48,451 nt of DNA, from positions 1-48,451 of the IMG/VR virus record IMGVR_UViG_3300031963_000245; one strand, written 5' to 3'. The DNA is from a virus. Each line of letters starts with the position of its first letter. Within the stretch, counting starts at the first letter, position 1. The position numbers were made by a program, and so were the translations under genes. This document shows positions 36,035 to 45,821 of this stretch, in pieces. A model generated the notes under the pieces. It ran no database searches. It was not told the DNA's origin and was given only the letters and a program-made list of their open reading frames with translations.

Positions 36035-39000
36035 TAATATGTTATATCATCAAAATCTACCCAAGATTCTGCAAATTTATCAAAGGCCGTTCTACCTTGT
36101 CTTAAACCAAAATAAAAATAAAAAGGAGCTCCCATTAAAATTGATTGTTGAGGTGCCGTTGGTTTGTACCAATAAGAGACATCAGCGTCAATGTTACCTG
36201 AAGAATTCACCGCATATATATATCCTTTAAAATAATCAGTTTGGTTAAAATTATTAGGTCTAAAATATCTAGACGATTGTAATAATCTATCTAAGTCTTG
36301 ATATCTGTGAGAAAATAATTCAGTTGAAAAATTTAAATTGGTATCCCAATTATTTATTTGTCCTCCAAATATTGTTGGTTTATTCGCAATAGACCACATG
36401 TAGAATGGTACTCTTTGACTAAAAACAGGAATGTCTTCAAGAGCACAATTTATTGTACTAAAAGGACCTATACCCGAATAAATATTTCTTTTAGGTGTGA
36501 TATAATCTCTAGCCTGCAAATTAGATTTAAAGAACACACCAATAACATTATTAACTCCAAAAATTTGAGAATATGAATAAATATCATTACCACCATAATA
36601 CCCTTGTTCAAACGGATACACCCCAAACTGAGAGTTAGTGGCTATTAATTGAGCATAATCACCGTCAACAAAATCATTATCCCTTTTAAAATAAGACAAT
36701 ACACCACCAAAATTAAGTGTATTAACTAATCTAGCTACAACTAACAAAGTTAATAAATCGCTAATATCATTAAATGTTGTGGGTGATAATCTATTTAAAA
36801 TATAACCGTCATACTCATTTGTAATTGATACTTCTTGTAAATATTTTTGTTTAGGTCCTAAATCCATAATTGTGGTAGGGAACATCATATTAACAACGTT
36901 ACCTTTGTATTCATTATAGTCAGGTGCCTCTCTACCTATAAACTTATTAGTGTAAGTGTATGGTGCACTTCTATAAAAGAAATTATTATTAGTTTGGTCT
37001 AAGTATATTACATCAGTACAATAAACAGCGTATGGGTCATTATTATTATCAAAAAATGTATTATTTTTAAACGGGAAGTGATATAAAACACCATTCACCC
37101 AATTGTTTGTGAATACATGACCAAATACGTTTTGACATACACCATACATAGTTGTATTTCTAGCAAACCATTCAACCATATAAAATAAATCTATAGGTAA
37201 TGAAAGCAAAGGTGTTCTAAGGAAAACATAACAACCATCTTCCATAGTTGGTTGCCCTAATGTGGTATAACAATTATCACCAGGAGGTGCTATGGTTATT
37301 TGACCATCACTCTCACTATAACAACCTAAAGGAACCATATTTTCACATTCAAAAGAACCTAAAATATCATTACCAACAATATTACCCCACCCATCATCAG
37401 ATAAATCTTGACCACCACCATCAGTATATAGTGAATTAGTAATATCAAAAGTGGTTAACACACCACCAGAATCAAAACCATAAACAACCAAACTACCATT
37501 TTCAAAAAGAACATATTGATTTGTTAAATTACTTTGAGTTGTTGTAGAAGAGGGTAATCTGTCAGACCTCATAACCATCTGTCTACCAGATGGTCCTAAT
37601 GTAAAACTAGTTGTTAATGTTGTTGGGTATATTGTTGAGTATACTTGTGAGGTTGATGTTGGGTTTGCCACAGGTATTAATGGGATTGTAGCGTCTAAAT
37701 AAAGTAGTGAGCCACCCTCAACTTGTTCATTAATTAGGTATCCTCTGTTCTGAACAACTGATGAGTTAAATGTCGGTGTAAACCCTGTACAAGATGGTCC
37801 AAGTATTGTTGAGTTATTCCATTCTTTAGTCATTTCATTTAATGGATTAACACTTAACCCATTATTAGGTGAAATTAATGTTGAGTTTGTTGGTGTTAAT
37901 GGTTGAGACGCTTCATCAAGGTTTGAATAATACTTAGTCATCGTACTTGTAAATGCACTGAACTGTCCTCCAGGTAAAAATTGGTAAGAGTCATAAAATA
38001 ATTTTTGTCCTGAGTATGCGTCGGTTGCATAACTATTAGATATAATCAACGGTGAATCGTGTTTAACATTCCTTAATTTACCTTGTATTGGTATATTAAG
38101 ATAGAAGTCACCCTCAACAATAGAACTCGCATTTCCAAATGACGAATAACCATAAAGTTTACTTAAATCATATCTACATTTTGTTTTAGTTGTATTTGGG
38201 TCAACTCCTCTAACTAAAAATATAATATTTTGTTCATTATACCCCGAATAACAAGATACAGGTGACAAAGTATCGGGAATCATACAATTATCATCATCAA
38301 TTGTTAAATAATACGCAGGGTTCTTAATAAAACGTTCAGGTAATGAATCAGGTAATAAATTGGTAGAATCCGTAATAAAGTTGGATACTTTTTTTATTTG
38401 TAAAACTTGGAAATACTCAATATCCATAGGATATTTAGCATATAACACATCTTCAGTAAATGCGGTTAATGTATAGGTTACCGATAAATTACCAGTGTTT
38501 GAGGGTGATGCGTATTCAACAACTCTATTATATTGATTAATATTTGAAAATGCTGTAGGGGTACCTATCGTTGTTCCTGTTATCGCATTATTACTATAAA
38601 TATTTAAAGTTGAACCCGTTAAATTTGGGTCATTAGATATTGTAGGGTTATTAAATGTTAATACTTTTCCTACTTGGAACTTGCTGATGTTTTTATCATC
38701 TACAACTAAACAAACCACATTATCTAAATGCCAAGTAGTGTTGGGGTTATTGATATTAGTATCAAAGGTTACTTTAATTTGATTAACCCCTCCACCTGGT
38801 GATATCGTTGGGTCAAAATATTTACCCTTAGTATTAAATAAATTCATTCTATTCGCCAAAGTTAAACTTGAACTAAATAAGTATGATGGTGGTATAGTAA
38901 CTAAATTAATTAACCCTTGTGATTTATTTGTAATTGAGGTATCTGAAAGTCCTGCCAAAATTTGGCCAGTTTTATTTTCATAAGGAGAATTACAATTATA

Positions 39001-40929
39001 TTGACCCGCATCATAAAAACTACTAAGAACACCTGCACTACCTAAACCAGCATTAGTCTCATTAAGAGAATCTACCGTAGGATTTGAGGGTGGTGTTGAT
39101 GGCTCTGAACTAACGTCAGGATTTTTATCACAACGTTCACAATCAGGATAAGTTAAAAGACAAAATCTCATTTTAAATGAATAACATAAATCACCCAAGG
39201 AATTACCCGCTTCAATCAAAGCATTTCCAGCATTCTTTATTTTATCAGCAAAATCACCAGCACCTGGTATTAAACCAATAGCCAACCCAATTAGATAGAT
39301 AATACCACCAATAACAACAAAAACTGTTGCAATAATAGCTAGTACAAAACAAGCAATAAACGCTAAAACATGCATTACAATTAACATAATCAACATAAAT
39401 GGTAATAAAAACCCCATCATAATTGAGTATAATGTAAAATTAGCATTAGGGTCATATTGAGCGTCATTGGTTGGAAATCTAACTACCTCCGAATCACATT
39501 TATCGTCAGTTATTTGTTTAATAGCTATAAATCGTTTTTTAGATTTACCTTTTCTATATTCAGTTATATGACTTGATACGGTATATACTTTATTATACCT
39601 CATCTCATAAAACTTATCCTCACAATTAATCGCATCATTAATCATTTGTTGACCAAATGCTGTCATATTATCTCCGTAATCATCCCAATTTGTGGTAAAT
39701 GCGTATGACCTTTGGACATCCGAGGCGTTTGGTGTTGTAATATAACTTGTCCACCCGTATTCTCGTATATTAGGTACTAAAAAATACCCTCTTTTTATTG
39801 AAACGTCTAAGGATGGTGGCTGATTATATTTAACTTTAAATCTATATTTTCCTTTAGTAGGTACACCTACATTCACATCGTCAGATAATACTTGTTCACC
39901 AAATTCATTTGTTGTAACATAATTAAGATTCATTGGTACGTTCACAACCCAAGCACCATTTTCGTCTATAACTTGACCACCATTTTCTAATTCAAATTCC
40001 TCTAATAAAGGTCTACCCTGATTATCAACATTAATCGTTTGTCTGATACTTTTAATTTGACCAGGACCTGTTATTAGAGAACATTGATTCCCCATTTTTT
40101 TATTAACTTTGCACCCCGTTTTAATTGCGGACATATCAACATCAGAAATTACTGAACCCATAAAAATAGCCGATGGTGTTATTTGTACATTAGTTTCCCT
40201 AGTTATATCAAAATCAGTTCTAGTTATACCTATATTACATATTTCAGGCTCCCCCCATAATGGCTCTACTTGAATGTTTCGTGAAAATGAAACTATCTGA
40301 GGTAGTGAATTTAAATTGGTTGACGCTTTAAAATTAAATCCATCAACCATTGCCTCAGTAGTAACCCCCATGTCTATTAAATCTTTTGGTGATAGAGAAA
40401 ACTCACCAATATCGGACAAATCAATATCAACAAAAATAGTTTGTTCACCAGTGGGAACACCGAATATCATAAAGTCACCACTATCATTAGTTGTTGTGGT
40501 GTACTTATAATATTTGTCATAAACTTCAATTAATGTTTGGTCTAAAATAACATCATCCCTTTCAAAAAATGTTCCTGTAGGTACGTGTCCGTTATATGAT
40601 GGTATATATGGTAATAAATTATATCTATACCCATCTTCATTTTGGTCTGTAACAGTTTTATATGGGTAAATTTCTGATATTATTGGATTTGTTGAATCCT
40701 CTTCGCTTAAAGGAATAAAAACAGATAACTTCGCATTAGGAATTCCAAGACCATTATTAACGCTAATACGACCAATAACCACACCATAATCTGAGCACTG
40801 TCTTGTGTAGATTTGGTCTTTTAATATTTTAAGAGATAATATCTCAAGATACTCAAATTCTTGGTCTATTAATACTTTAATTGATTTATCTACCCCAGGT
40901 GTTGTTCTTATCCTATAAGAATTTGACAT
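36034..40929 (-). CDS. Giant tail or baseplate protein with internal hydrophobic segment (1631 aa)
   Basis: The largest gene of the operon, directly after gp6-like. Residues about 45-180 resemble carboxypeptidase-regulatory or Cna-B-like beta-sandwiches (VIGRISVNNGLGIPNAKLSVFIPL, seen in short pieces; then DSGDFMIFGVPTGEQTIFVDI). Residues about 495-560 form a striking hydrophobic stretch, enough for about three membrane spans (FLLPFMLIMLIVMHVLAFIA, then VFVVIGGIIYLIGLAIGLIP), followed by an amphipathic helix and a Cys-rich patch (DCERCDKN). The rest is long and beta-rich. A hydrophobic segment in a virion protein suggests membrane contact or penetration during DNA entry, or a tape-measure-like role, but this is inference. 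A TATTTAT element lies upstream. Confidence 0.78.
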   Translation of the reverse strand: MSNSYRIRTTPGVDKSIKVLIDQEFEYLEILSLKILKDQIYTRQCSDYGVVIGRISVNNGLGIPNAKLSVFIPLSEEDSTNPIISEIYPYKTVTDQNEDGYRYNLLPYIPSYNGHVPTGTFFERDDVILDQTLIEVYDKYYKYTTTTNDSGDFMIFGVPTGEQTIFVDIDLSDIGEFSLSPKDLIDMGVTTEAMVDGFNFKASTNLNSLPQIVSFSRNIQVEPLWGEPEICNIGITRTDFDITRETNVQITPSAIFMGSVISDVDMSAIKTGCKVNKKMGNQCSLITGPGQIKSIRQTINVDNQGRPLLEEFELENGGQVIDENGAWVVNVPMNLNYVTTNEFGEQVLSDDVNVGVPTKGKYRFKVKYNQPPSLDVSIKRGYFLVPNIREYGWTSYITTPNASDVQRSYAFTTNWDDYGDNMTAFGQQMINDAINCEDKFYEMRYNKVYTVSSHITEYRKGKSKKRFIAIKQITDDKCDSEVVRFPTNDAQYDPNANFTLYSIMMGFLLPFMLIMLIVMHVLAFIACFVLAIIATVFVVIGGIIYLIGLAIGLIPGAGDFADKIKNAGNALIEAGNSLGDLCYSFKMRFCLLTYPDCERCDKNPDVSSEPSTPPSNPTVDSLNETNAGLGSAGVLSSFYDAGQYNCNSPYENKTGQILAGLSDTSITNKSQGLINLVTIPPSYLFSSSLTLANRMNLFNTKGKYFDPTISPGGGVNQIKVTFDTNINNPNTTWHLDNVVCLVVDDKNISKFQVGKVLTFNNPTISNDPNLTGSTLNIYSNNAITGTTIGTPTAFSNINQYNRVVEYASPSNTGNLSVTYTLTAFTEDVLYAKYPMDIEYFQVLQIKKVSNFITDSTNLLPDSLPERFIKNPAYYLTIDDDNCMIPDTLSPVSCYSGYNEQNIIFLVRGVDPNTTKTKCRYDLSKLYGYSSFGNASSIVEGDFYLNIPIQGKLRNVKHDSPLIISNSYATDAYSGQKLFYDSYQFLPGGQFSAFTSTMTKYYSNLDEASQPLTPTNSTLISPNNGLSVNPLNEMTKEWNNSTILGPSCTGFTPTFNSSVVQNRGYLINEQVEGGSLLYLDATIPLIPVANPTSTSQVYSTIYPTTLTTSFTLGPSGRQMVMRSDRLPSSTTTQSNLTNQYVLFENGSLVVYGFDSGGVLTTFDITNSLYTDGGGQDLSDDGWGNIVGNDILGSFECENMVPLGCYSESDGQITIAPPGDNCYTTLGQPTMEDGCYVFLRTPLLSLPIDLFYMVEWFARNTTMYGVCQNVFGHVFTNNWVNGVLYHFPFKNNTFFDNNNDPYAVYCTDVIYLDQTNNNFFYRSAPYTYTNKFIGREAPDYNEYKGNVVNMMFPTTIMDLGPKQKYLQEVSITNEYDGYILNRLSPTTFNDISDLLTLLVVARLVNTLNFGGVLSYFKRDNDFVDGDYAQLIATNSQFGVYPFEQGYYGGNDIYSYSQIFGVNNVIGVFFKSNLQARDYITPKRNIYSGIGPFSTINCALEDIPVFSQRVPFYMWSIANKPTIFGGQINNWDTNLNFSTELFSHRYQDLDRLLQSSRYFRPNNFNQTDYFKGYIYAVNSSGNIDADVSYWYKPTAPQQSILMGAPFYFYFGLRQGRTAFDKFAESWVDFDDITY

Positions 40930-40943
40930 AATAATCTTTTAAC

Positions 40944-40950
40944 ATAAATA
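40944..40950 (-). promoter_or_regulatory. Candidate phage promoter element TATTTAT before the 1631-aa gene
   Basis: The minus strand reads TATTTATGTTAA, 14 bases before the ATG at 40929, in a 70-base gap. Just upstream on the same strand lies a perfect 16-bp palindrome (40960-40975). Function is inferred. Confidence 0.35.
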
Positions 40951-40959
40951 GTTTATATA

Positions 40960-40975
40960 CTATTTTTAAAAATAG
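40960..40975. repeat. Perfect palindrome CTATTTTTAAAAATAG
   Basis: A 16-bp perfect dyad in the gap between the gp6-like and 1631-aa genes. A further AAATAG copy lies next to it at 40947, so alternative pairing is possible. It could be an operator or a weak hairpin; it lacks a G/C-rich stem, so it is unlikely to be a strong terminator. Confidence 0.4.
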
Positions 40976-40999
40976 ATGATTATGAATAAAAATAAATTA

Positions 41000-42838
41000 T
41001 CAACTGAAATTAACGGTAGATAGATTTTTAACTCTAACATTAATGTCTTTATTTGCGTACCTGATTTGGTAAGTTTGATTGGGTTCCGCAAATATTGTGT
41101 CATCAATTAATTCAATCTCTTTAGTTGTGCTATCAATATATCTTTGGGATGTTTGGGATGATGAATATTGTCCACCAACCTTATTAAAGACTTTAATGTC
41201 AGATACACTAATAACCCCATTTTGATTTTGAATCTCTTTTCTAATTTCAGATATATTAACATTTTGACCCATTTGTAAATTAATTGGGTCAAAATAATCA
41301 GAAACTAAATTAATTATTTGTGAAATAACGGCTCCCTGAGTCTGACTGTTATCCAACACCACATCAATGTTTAAAGCTAAATCAATAACATTAGCAGATT
41401 CAACAGAAATATAGTCATTAATCATTCTATAATTTGAAAGGTAATTGGCAACATTATTTTTTAACGTATTTGATAGGATTTCAGTCAGACTACCTGACTC
41501 ATCATACGCCAACATTTGTATTTTTATTTTATTATTTTCTTCTGTGATGGCAACTTTAGCAGGTGCCCCAAACTGTGAAGGCATTGTTCTAATTAATGAA
41601 TCATAATCGTTAACCGTTACGGCTCTTTTTTGAGATGAAAAGTTAAATCCGACCAAATTTCTAACCTCCTCCATTGTTGGGAAATTAGCGCCTCCAATTG
41701 CAGCAGTAACATTAGTACAACTTAGTGAATTAACTACCGTAGTATTAAATGATTGTGAAGGTCCATTTACAAAGAAAGAAACAGTTCCAATTTGAGTAAT
41801 AACATTAACACCTAAATTACTACCAGTTCCACCACCAACTCTATATTGTATAAACAAAGTTGAGTTACCTTTTAAAGTACTTCCTAACGCTAAATTATTA
41901 GAATACTTATATAAGTCTAATTTAAATCCATTTCTAGCAAATTCTCTTAATTGTTCATCCGCCGATTGACTACCTCCACCAAATGTCATTTTTAAGAAAC
42001 CTTCAGGTGTATATTCTGTAATAAATTTAGTACTTGTTTGTATGTATTTACCAACCTTTATACCAGGTTTATCAGATACTTTAGTGGGGTCTTCAACAAA
42101 AACTCTATCTTCAGCTAATGCACTAACCTCATACCATCTATTATCTAACCCTAAAAATTCTTGTGGTGTTGGTACATTAGTATATTGAGTTCCGTCTTTT
42201 AATAGAACACTTGTAATACCTAAAACATTTTTTTCAGGTAAAAATAACTCATAAAATGGTTTTACATCATTTGCCGTTATTACTTTTTTGAATACTTTTG
42301 TGGTTCCATTAACAACGGTTTCTCGTTTAACAATAGTGTAATTTTCTAACTTGTTATCTGAATTAAAATTAGGTATCTTTAATCTATTAGGATAACCTTC
42401 GGAATTAGTAGGTGACGCAAAATCAATATCATATACAGTTTCAAATGACTGCCCCGCACCATTAACTTGTGACCCTCTTCTTAATATACCACAATATCTT
42501 AAATCTTCTTTATCACCTAATGCTGGTACCGTAATTGAGAAATCAACTAATGCAACAGAAGGTCTTTGACCTGGTATTTTTAAACCATAAGTTCTTGCAA
42601 TATTAAAGATTGATGATGGTTGTTGTGCGTATTGTAATACCGTCTCCTGAATACTTCTGTCAATATTAAATTGTAGGTTGTCAGTAACAGCCGCATTTAA
42701 ATCAAGTAATACTGAGAATACCGAAGCGTCATTAAAATTTTCAACTAAATCAGGATAATAAATTTTAGTGAAATTAACTAACTCAGTCCTAATTGATTGG
42801 AAATCTCTAGTTGTATACGATATTTTTTTATTTGCCAT
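41000..42838 (-). CDS. Baseplate wedge protein, gp6-like (baseplate J family)
   Basis: Structural protein of the baseplate wedge ring that holds the tail before contraction. The N-terminal part (SYTTRDFQSIRTELVNF, then YPDLVENFNDASVFSVLLDL) is typical of T4 gp6-type proteins, and a baseplate-J-like core follows (about residues 290-480, with TVNDYDSLIRTMPSQFGAP, characteristic of the family). The 612 residues compare with 660 in T4 gp6. It follows the gp25-like gene after 4 bases, the same order of wedge genes as in many contractile tails. Confidence 0.88.
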   Translation of the reverse strand: MANKKISYTTRDFQSIRTELVNFTKIYYPDLVENFNDASVFSVLLDLNAAVTDNLQFNIDRSIQETVLQYAQQPSSIFNIARTYGLKIPGQRPSVALVDFSITVPALGDKEDLRYCGILRRGSQVNGAGQSFETVYDIDFASPTNSEGYPNRLKIPNFNSDNKLENYTIVKRETVVNGTTKVFKKVITANDVKPFYELFLPEKNVLGITSVLLKDGTQYTNVPTPQEFLGLDNRWYEVSALAEDRVFVEDPTKVSDKPGIKVGKYIQTSTKFITEYTPEGFLKMTFGGGSQSADEQLREFARNGFKLDLYKYSNNLALGSTLKGNSTLFIQYRVGGGTGSNLGVNVITQIGTVSFFVNGPSQSFNTTVVNSLSCTNVTAAIGGANFPTMEEVRNLVGFNFSSQKRAVTVNDYDSLIRTMPSQFGAPAKVAITEENNKIKIQMLAYDESGSLTEILSNTLKNNVANYLSNYRMINDYISVESANVIDLALNIDVVLDNSQTQGAVISQIINLVSDYFDPINLQMGQNVNISEIRKEIQNQNGVISVSDIKVFNKVGGQYSSSQTSQRYIDSTTKEIELIDDTIFAEPNQTYQIRYANKDINVRVKNLSTVNFS

Positions 42839-42842
42839 AATT

Positions 42843-43298
42843 TTAAATGTTAATAATCACGAAATCACTCGCGTTAAATGCTTCGTTAGTAACAATATAA
42901 TCTATCCTAACTTTTGCGGTATGTTCTTTTTCAGATATTCCAGGTACTCTAAATACTCGTTCATCATTTTCAATAAATGTTCCTTTATCTTCTTCACCTT
43001 CTGAAGCGGCTTTAATTGATATATTAGTTATTTTTAATTCAGGTATATATTGTTCAACCGAGTCTCTAATTTCAGATTCAATGTCGGAAAATGTGGGACC
43101 ATCTAATGGTTCAAAAATAAATTCATATAATCTAGTTCCAAAATCAGGTAAATAATATCTAGTACCTTTTCTTGTTAATAAAAGGTGAATTAAATTAGAC
43201 CTGATTTCTTCGTCATTGGTAACAGATAAATCCAAATATTTACCATCAAACGAATCTCTAAAAGGAAAATTTATACCATATGTAATCCCATCTGCCAT
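42843..43298 (-). CDS. Baseplate wedge protein, gp25-like
   Basis: Small wedge subunit that links baseplate and sheath initiation in contractile tails. The 151 residues show the GPW/gp25 domain: INFPFRDSFDGKYLDL at the start, LLLTRKGTRYYLPDFGTRL with the conserved R-K/G-x-R and D-F-G-x-x-L features, then an amphipathic helix (SDIESEIRDSVEQYIPEL) and a final strand set. It is the first gene of the long tail operon, preceded by a leader with TATTTAT elements and the NrdA terminator. Confidence 0.9.
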   Translation of the reverse strand: MADGITYGINFPFRDSFDGKYLDLSVTNDEEIRSNLIHLLLTRKGTRYYLPDFGTRLYEFIFEPLDGPTFSDIESEIRDSVEQYIPELKITNISIKAASEGEEDKGTFIENDERVFRVPGISEKEHTAKVRIDYIVTNEAFNASDFVIINI

Positions 43299-43303
43299 AT
43301 TAT

Positions 43304-43310
43304 ATAAATA
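43304..43310 (-). promoter_or_regulatory. Candidate phage promoter element TATTTAT before the gp25-like gene
   Basis: The minus strand reads TATTTATATAAT, 5 bases before the ATG at 43298. A second copy lies at 43330-43336 in the same leader, 31 bases from the ATG, and would leave a more normal 5' leader. This would start the baseplate operon. Function is inferred. Confidence 0.4.
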
Positions 43311-43348
43311 TAATGTTATAATATTTTCAATAAATACATATAAAATAA

Positions 43349-43375
43349 AAAACTCCCGACAGTGCCGAGAGTTTT
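43349..43375 (-). terminator. Intrinsic terminator after NrdA
   Basis: On the minus strand, AAAACTCTCGG pairs with CGGGAGTTTT (one G-U pair) around a ~7-base loop and runs into TTTTATTTTA. It lies 16 bases past the NrdA stop and separates the reductase operon from the baseplate operon. Confidence 0.85.
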
Positions 43376-43391
43376 GTAAGTTATTTTTTTC

Positions 43392-45803
43392 TTATGCCGA
43401 ACATCCAAAACATTCAAACTCAGAGTCCGTAGGTTTTTGTGGTAAAACCTCAACAGTAGGTTTTTCTGTTTTGTTGGGTTTTTCCATTTTGGAAACATCT
43501 ATCGCCAAATGTTTAGCCCCCGTTGATATTGCCTTTGTTCTTACATAATAACAAAGAGTTTTCAATCCTTTTTCCCATGAATGGAAATGAGATGAGGTAA
43601 TTTTTGATAGTGTTGGATTTGACATATATATATTCATTGACTGTGATTGGTCAATAAATGGAGCCCTATCCGCACACATATCAATTAATTCTCGTTGTGA
43701 AATCTCCCAAATAGTTTTATACTTTTTAATTAGGTGTTCAATTCTTTTAACTTTGAAATTATACTTTTTATCTTCTTGGTCCAAATAGTTATTAAAATTA
43801 ATATTCTGAATTGACCCTTCGTTGAATATGATTTCGTTCTTTAAGTCTTCACCCCAAATACCAATCTTTTCAAAGTCATTAATTAAGTATTTGTTAACAA
43901 TCATAATTTCACCTCCAACAACTCGTCTGTTAAAAATAGCTGAGTGTGCGGGTTCAGTCATTTCATATGAACCTGTTATCTTAGCCGAAGATGCAACAGG
44001 CATTTGAGCCGTGAATAGTGAGTTACAAACCCCATATTTCTTAACATCTTCTTTAAGTTGTGACCAATCCCAAAACAAATCACTTTCAGTTAATCCCCAC
44101 ATATCAAATTGGAAAATACCTTTTGACATTGGTGAACCATTAAAGAAATCATAAGGTTTATATTTACCTGACTTACACAATTCCATACTTTCGGTAATAG
44201 CTGCAAAATAAATTGTTTCAAAGATATCTTTATTCAATTGTCTTGCTTGTTCAGATGTGAACATATAATCCATAATAAAGAATACATCTGCAAGACCTTG
44301 CGTTCCAATCGCAATTGCTCTTTGTTCTAAACCACCTTTACGTCCTTTCTCGGTTGAATAACTATTGATGTCAATCACTTTGTTAAGTGTTTTAACAACT
44401 TTTCTAACTTCATTATGTAATAATTTAAAATCAAATTTACCATCAATAATGAAGTTCTTCAATACCATTGATGATAATGTACAGATTGCCGTAGTTTCCT
44501 CATCAGTATATTGGTAAATCTCATTACACAAGTTTGACTGTTTAATAACCCCAATGTTTTGATGGTTCGTTTTCTTATTAGCGTTATCTTTAGAACATAA
44601 ATAAGGAACACCTGTTTCTACTTGGGATTCAATAATTTTATTCCAAACTTCTTGAGCCTTAACTTTTTTACCTAAACCTAATTCAACCGCTCTTCTATAA
44701 TTTTCTTCATACTCATCACCATAACATTCTTGTAGTGGTTTAATACCTGATTTAAGAATATCATTAGGGCAAAACAAATACCAATCCTCGTTACTCTTTA
44801 CCGCCCTCATAAAATTGTCAGGAATCCATAGTGCCGTAAACAAATCTCTCGCTCTTAATTCCTCTTTACCAGTGTTCTTTTTGATATCCAATAGGTCAAA
44901 AATATCTTTATGCCAAGGTTCAATATAGATAGCGGCACTACCAGGTCTCCTACCTTGTTGATTAAAGAATCTCAATGATTCATTTACAATTTTAAGATAT
45001 TTTAACAACCCTCCAGCATATCCACCTGATGTCGTAATACGACTTTCTTTACTTCTTTGGTTTGACATACAAAGACCAATACCCGCAGCATCAGATGAAT
45101 AAGTAGATATATCATTCATAGTTCCCAATAACCCATTTCTTGAATCCGAATTGTTGTAATGTAATACACAAGACGCTAATTGAGGAATCAAAGTTCCTGA
45201 ATTAATCATGATTGGGGTTGCTTTTGAGATTCTTTGTTCTGATAACGATGTGTAGTAATCCATTGCCTCTTCATAAGATTCTGTAACCCATAAAGCAATC
45301 CTCATATACATGTGTTGAGGTCTCTCAATTACCTTACCATTAGGTAATTTAAGTAAATACATCTCTTGTAATGCTTTCCAAGCAAAGTAATCAAACTGAT
45401 AATCGTTTTCGTGATTGATAACTGAATCAATTTTTTCAGCACCATACTCATCTATTTTTCTAATTAATTCATTGTGAACAACTCCTTCATCGTTAAGTCG
45501 TTTCATTGTAATAGAAAAACTTTCATTAGTATCTTTGTGATATGAAGAAATAGCCACGGAGGATGCTAATCTTGAATAGTCGTGATGACTACCAGTAAAT
45601 GAAGCCGCAATTTCGTATACCAATTTATCCAACTCCTTTGTTGTAATAAATCCTTCAGTTGGAACTGAAGTTATTACTTTGATAAAAATCTCATCTGAAT
45701 TGACGTTCAATCCTTTTGAGGCTCTTTTAACCCTATTGTAAATTTTTTGTGGATTAAATGAGACCTCATCTCCACCTCTTTTTTTAATTCGTAATGACAT
45801 CAT
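43392..45803 (-). CDS. nrdA: Class I ribonucleotide reductase large subunit
   Basis: Reduces ribonucleoside diphosphates to deoxy forms for phage DNA synthesis, together with the R2 subunit encoded upstream. Residues about 3-90 are an ATP-cone (RIKKRGGDEVSFNPQKI, then VYEIAASF), the allosteric activity switch. The catalytic pair C426/E428 lies in SNLCNEI. The redox cysteines are in LASCVLHY (about residue 218) and AICTLSS. The C-terminal shuttle is CFGCSA. MPVASSAKITGS and FIDQSQSMNIYM match the eukaryote-type class Ia large subunit. At 803 residues it is full length. The first of two adjacent ATG codons is used. It follows NrdB after 18 bases and is closed by a terminator. Confidence 0.96.
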   Translation of the reverse strand: MMSLRIKKRGGDEVSFNPQKIYNRVKRASKGLNVNSDEIFIKVITSVPTEGFITTKELDKLVYEIAASFTGSHHDYSRLASSVAISSYHKDTNESFSITMKRLNDEGVVHNELIRKIDEYGAEKIDSVINHENDYQFDYFAWKALQEMYLLKLPNGKVIERPQHMYMRIALWVTESYEEAMDYYTSLSEQRISKATPIMINSGTLIPQLASCVLHYNNSDSRNGLLGTMNDISTYSSDAAGIGLCMSNQRSKESRITTSGGYAGGLLKYLKIVNESLRFFNQQGRRPGSAAIYIEPWHKDIFDLLDIKKNTGKEELRARDLFTALWIPDNFMRAVKSNEDWYLFCPNDILKSGIKPLQECYGDEYEENYRRAVELGLGKKVKAQEVWNKIIESQVETGVPYLCSKDNANKKTNHQNIGVIKQSNLCNEIYQYTDEETTAICTLSSMVLKNFIIDGKFDFKLLHNEVRKVVKTLNKVIDINSYSTEKGRKGGLEQRAIAIGTQGLADVFFIMDYMFTSEQARQLNKDIFETIYFAAITESMELCKSGKYKPYDFFNGSPMSKGIFQFDMWGLTESDLFWDWSQLKEDVKKYGVCNSLFTAQMPVASSAKITGSYEMTEPAHSAIFNRRVVGGEIMIVNKYLINDFEKIGIWGEDLKNEIIFNEGSIQNINFNNYLDQEDKKYNFKVKRIEHLIKKYKTIWEISQRELIDMCADRAPFIDQSQSMNIYMSNPTLSKITSSHFHSWEKGLKTLCYYVRTKAISTGAKHLAIDVSKMEKPNKTEKPTVEVLPQKPTDSEFECFGCSA

Positions 45804-45821
45804 AATTAAATAAATCTTTTA

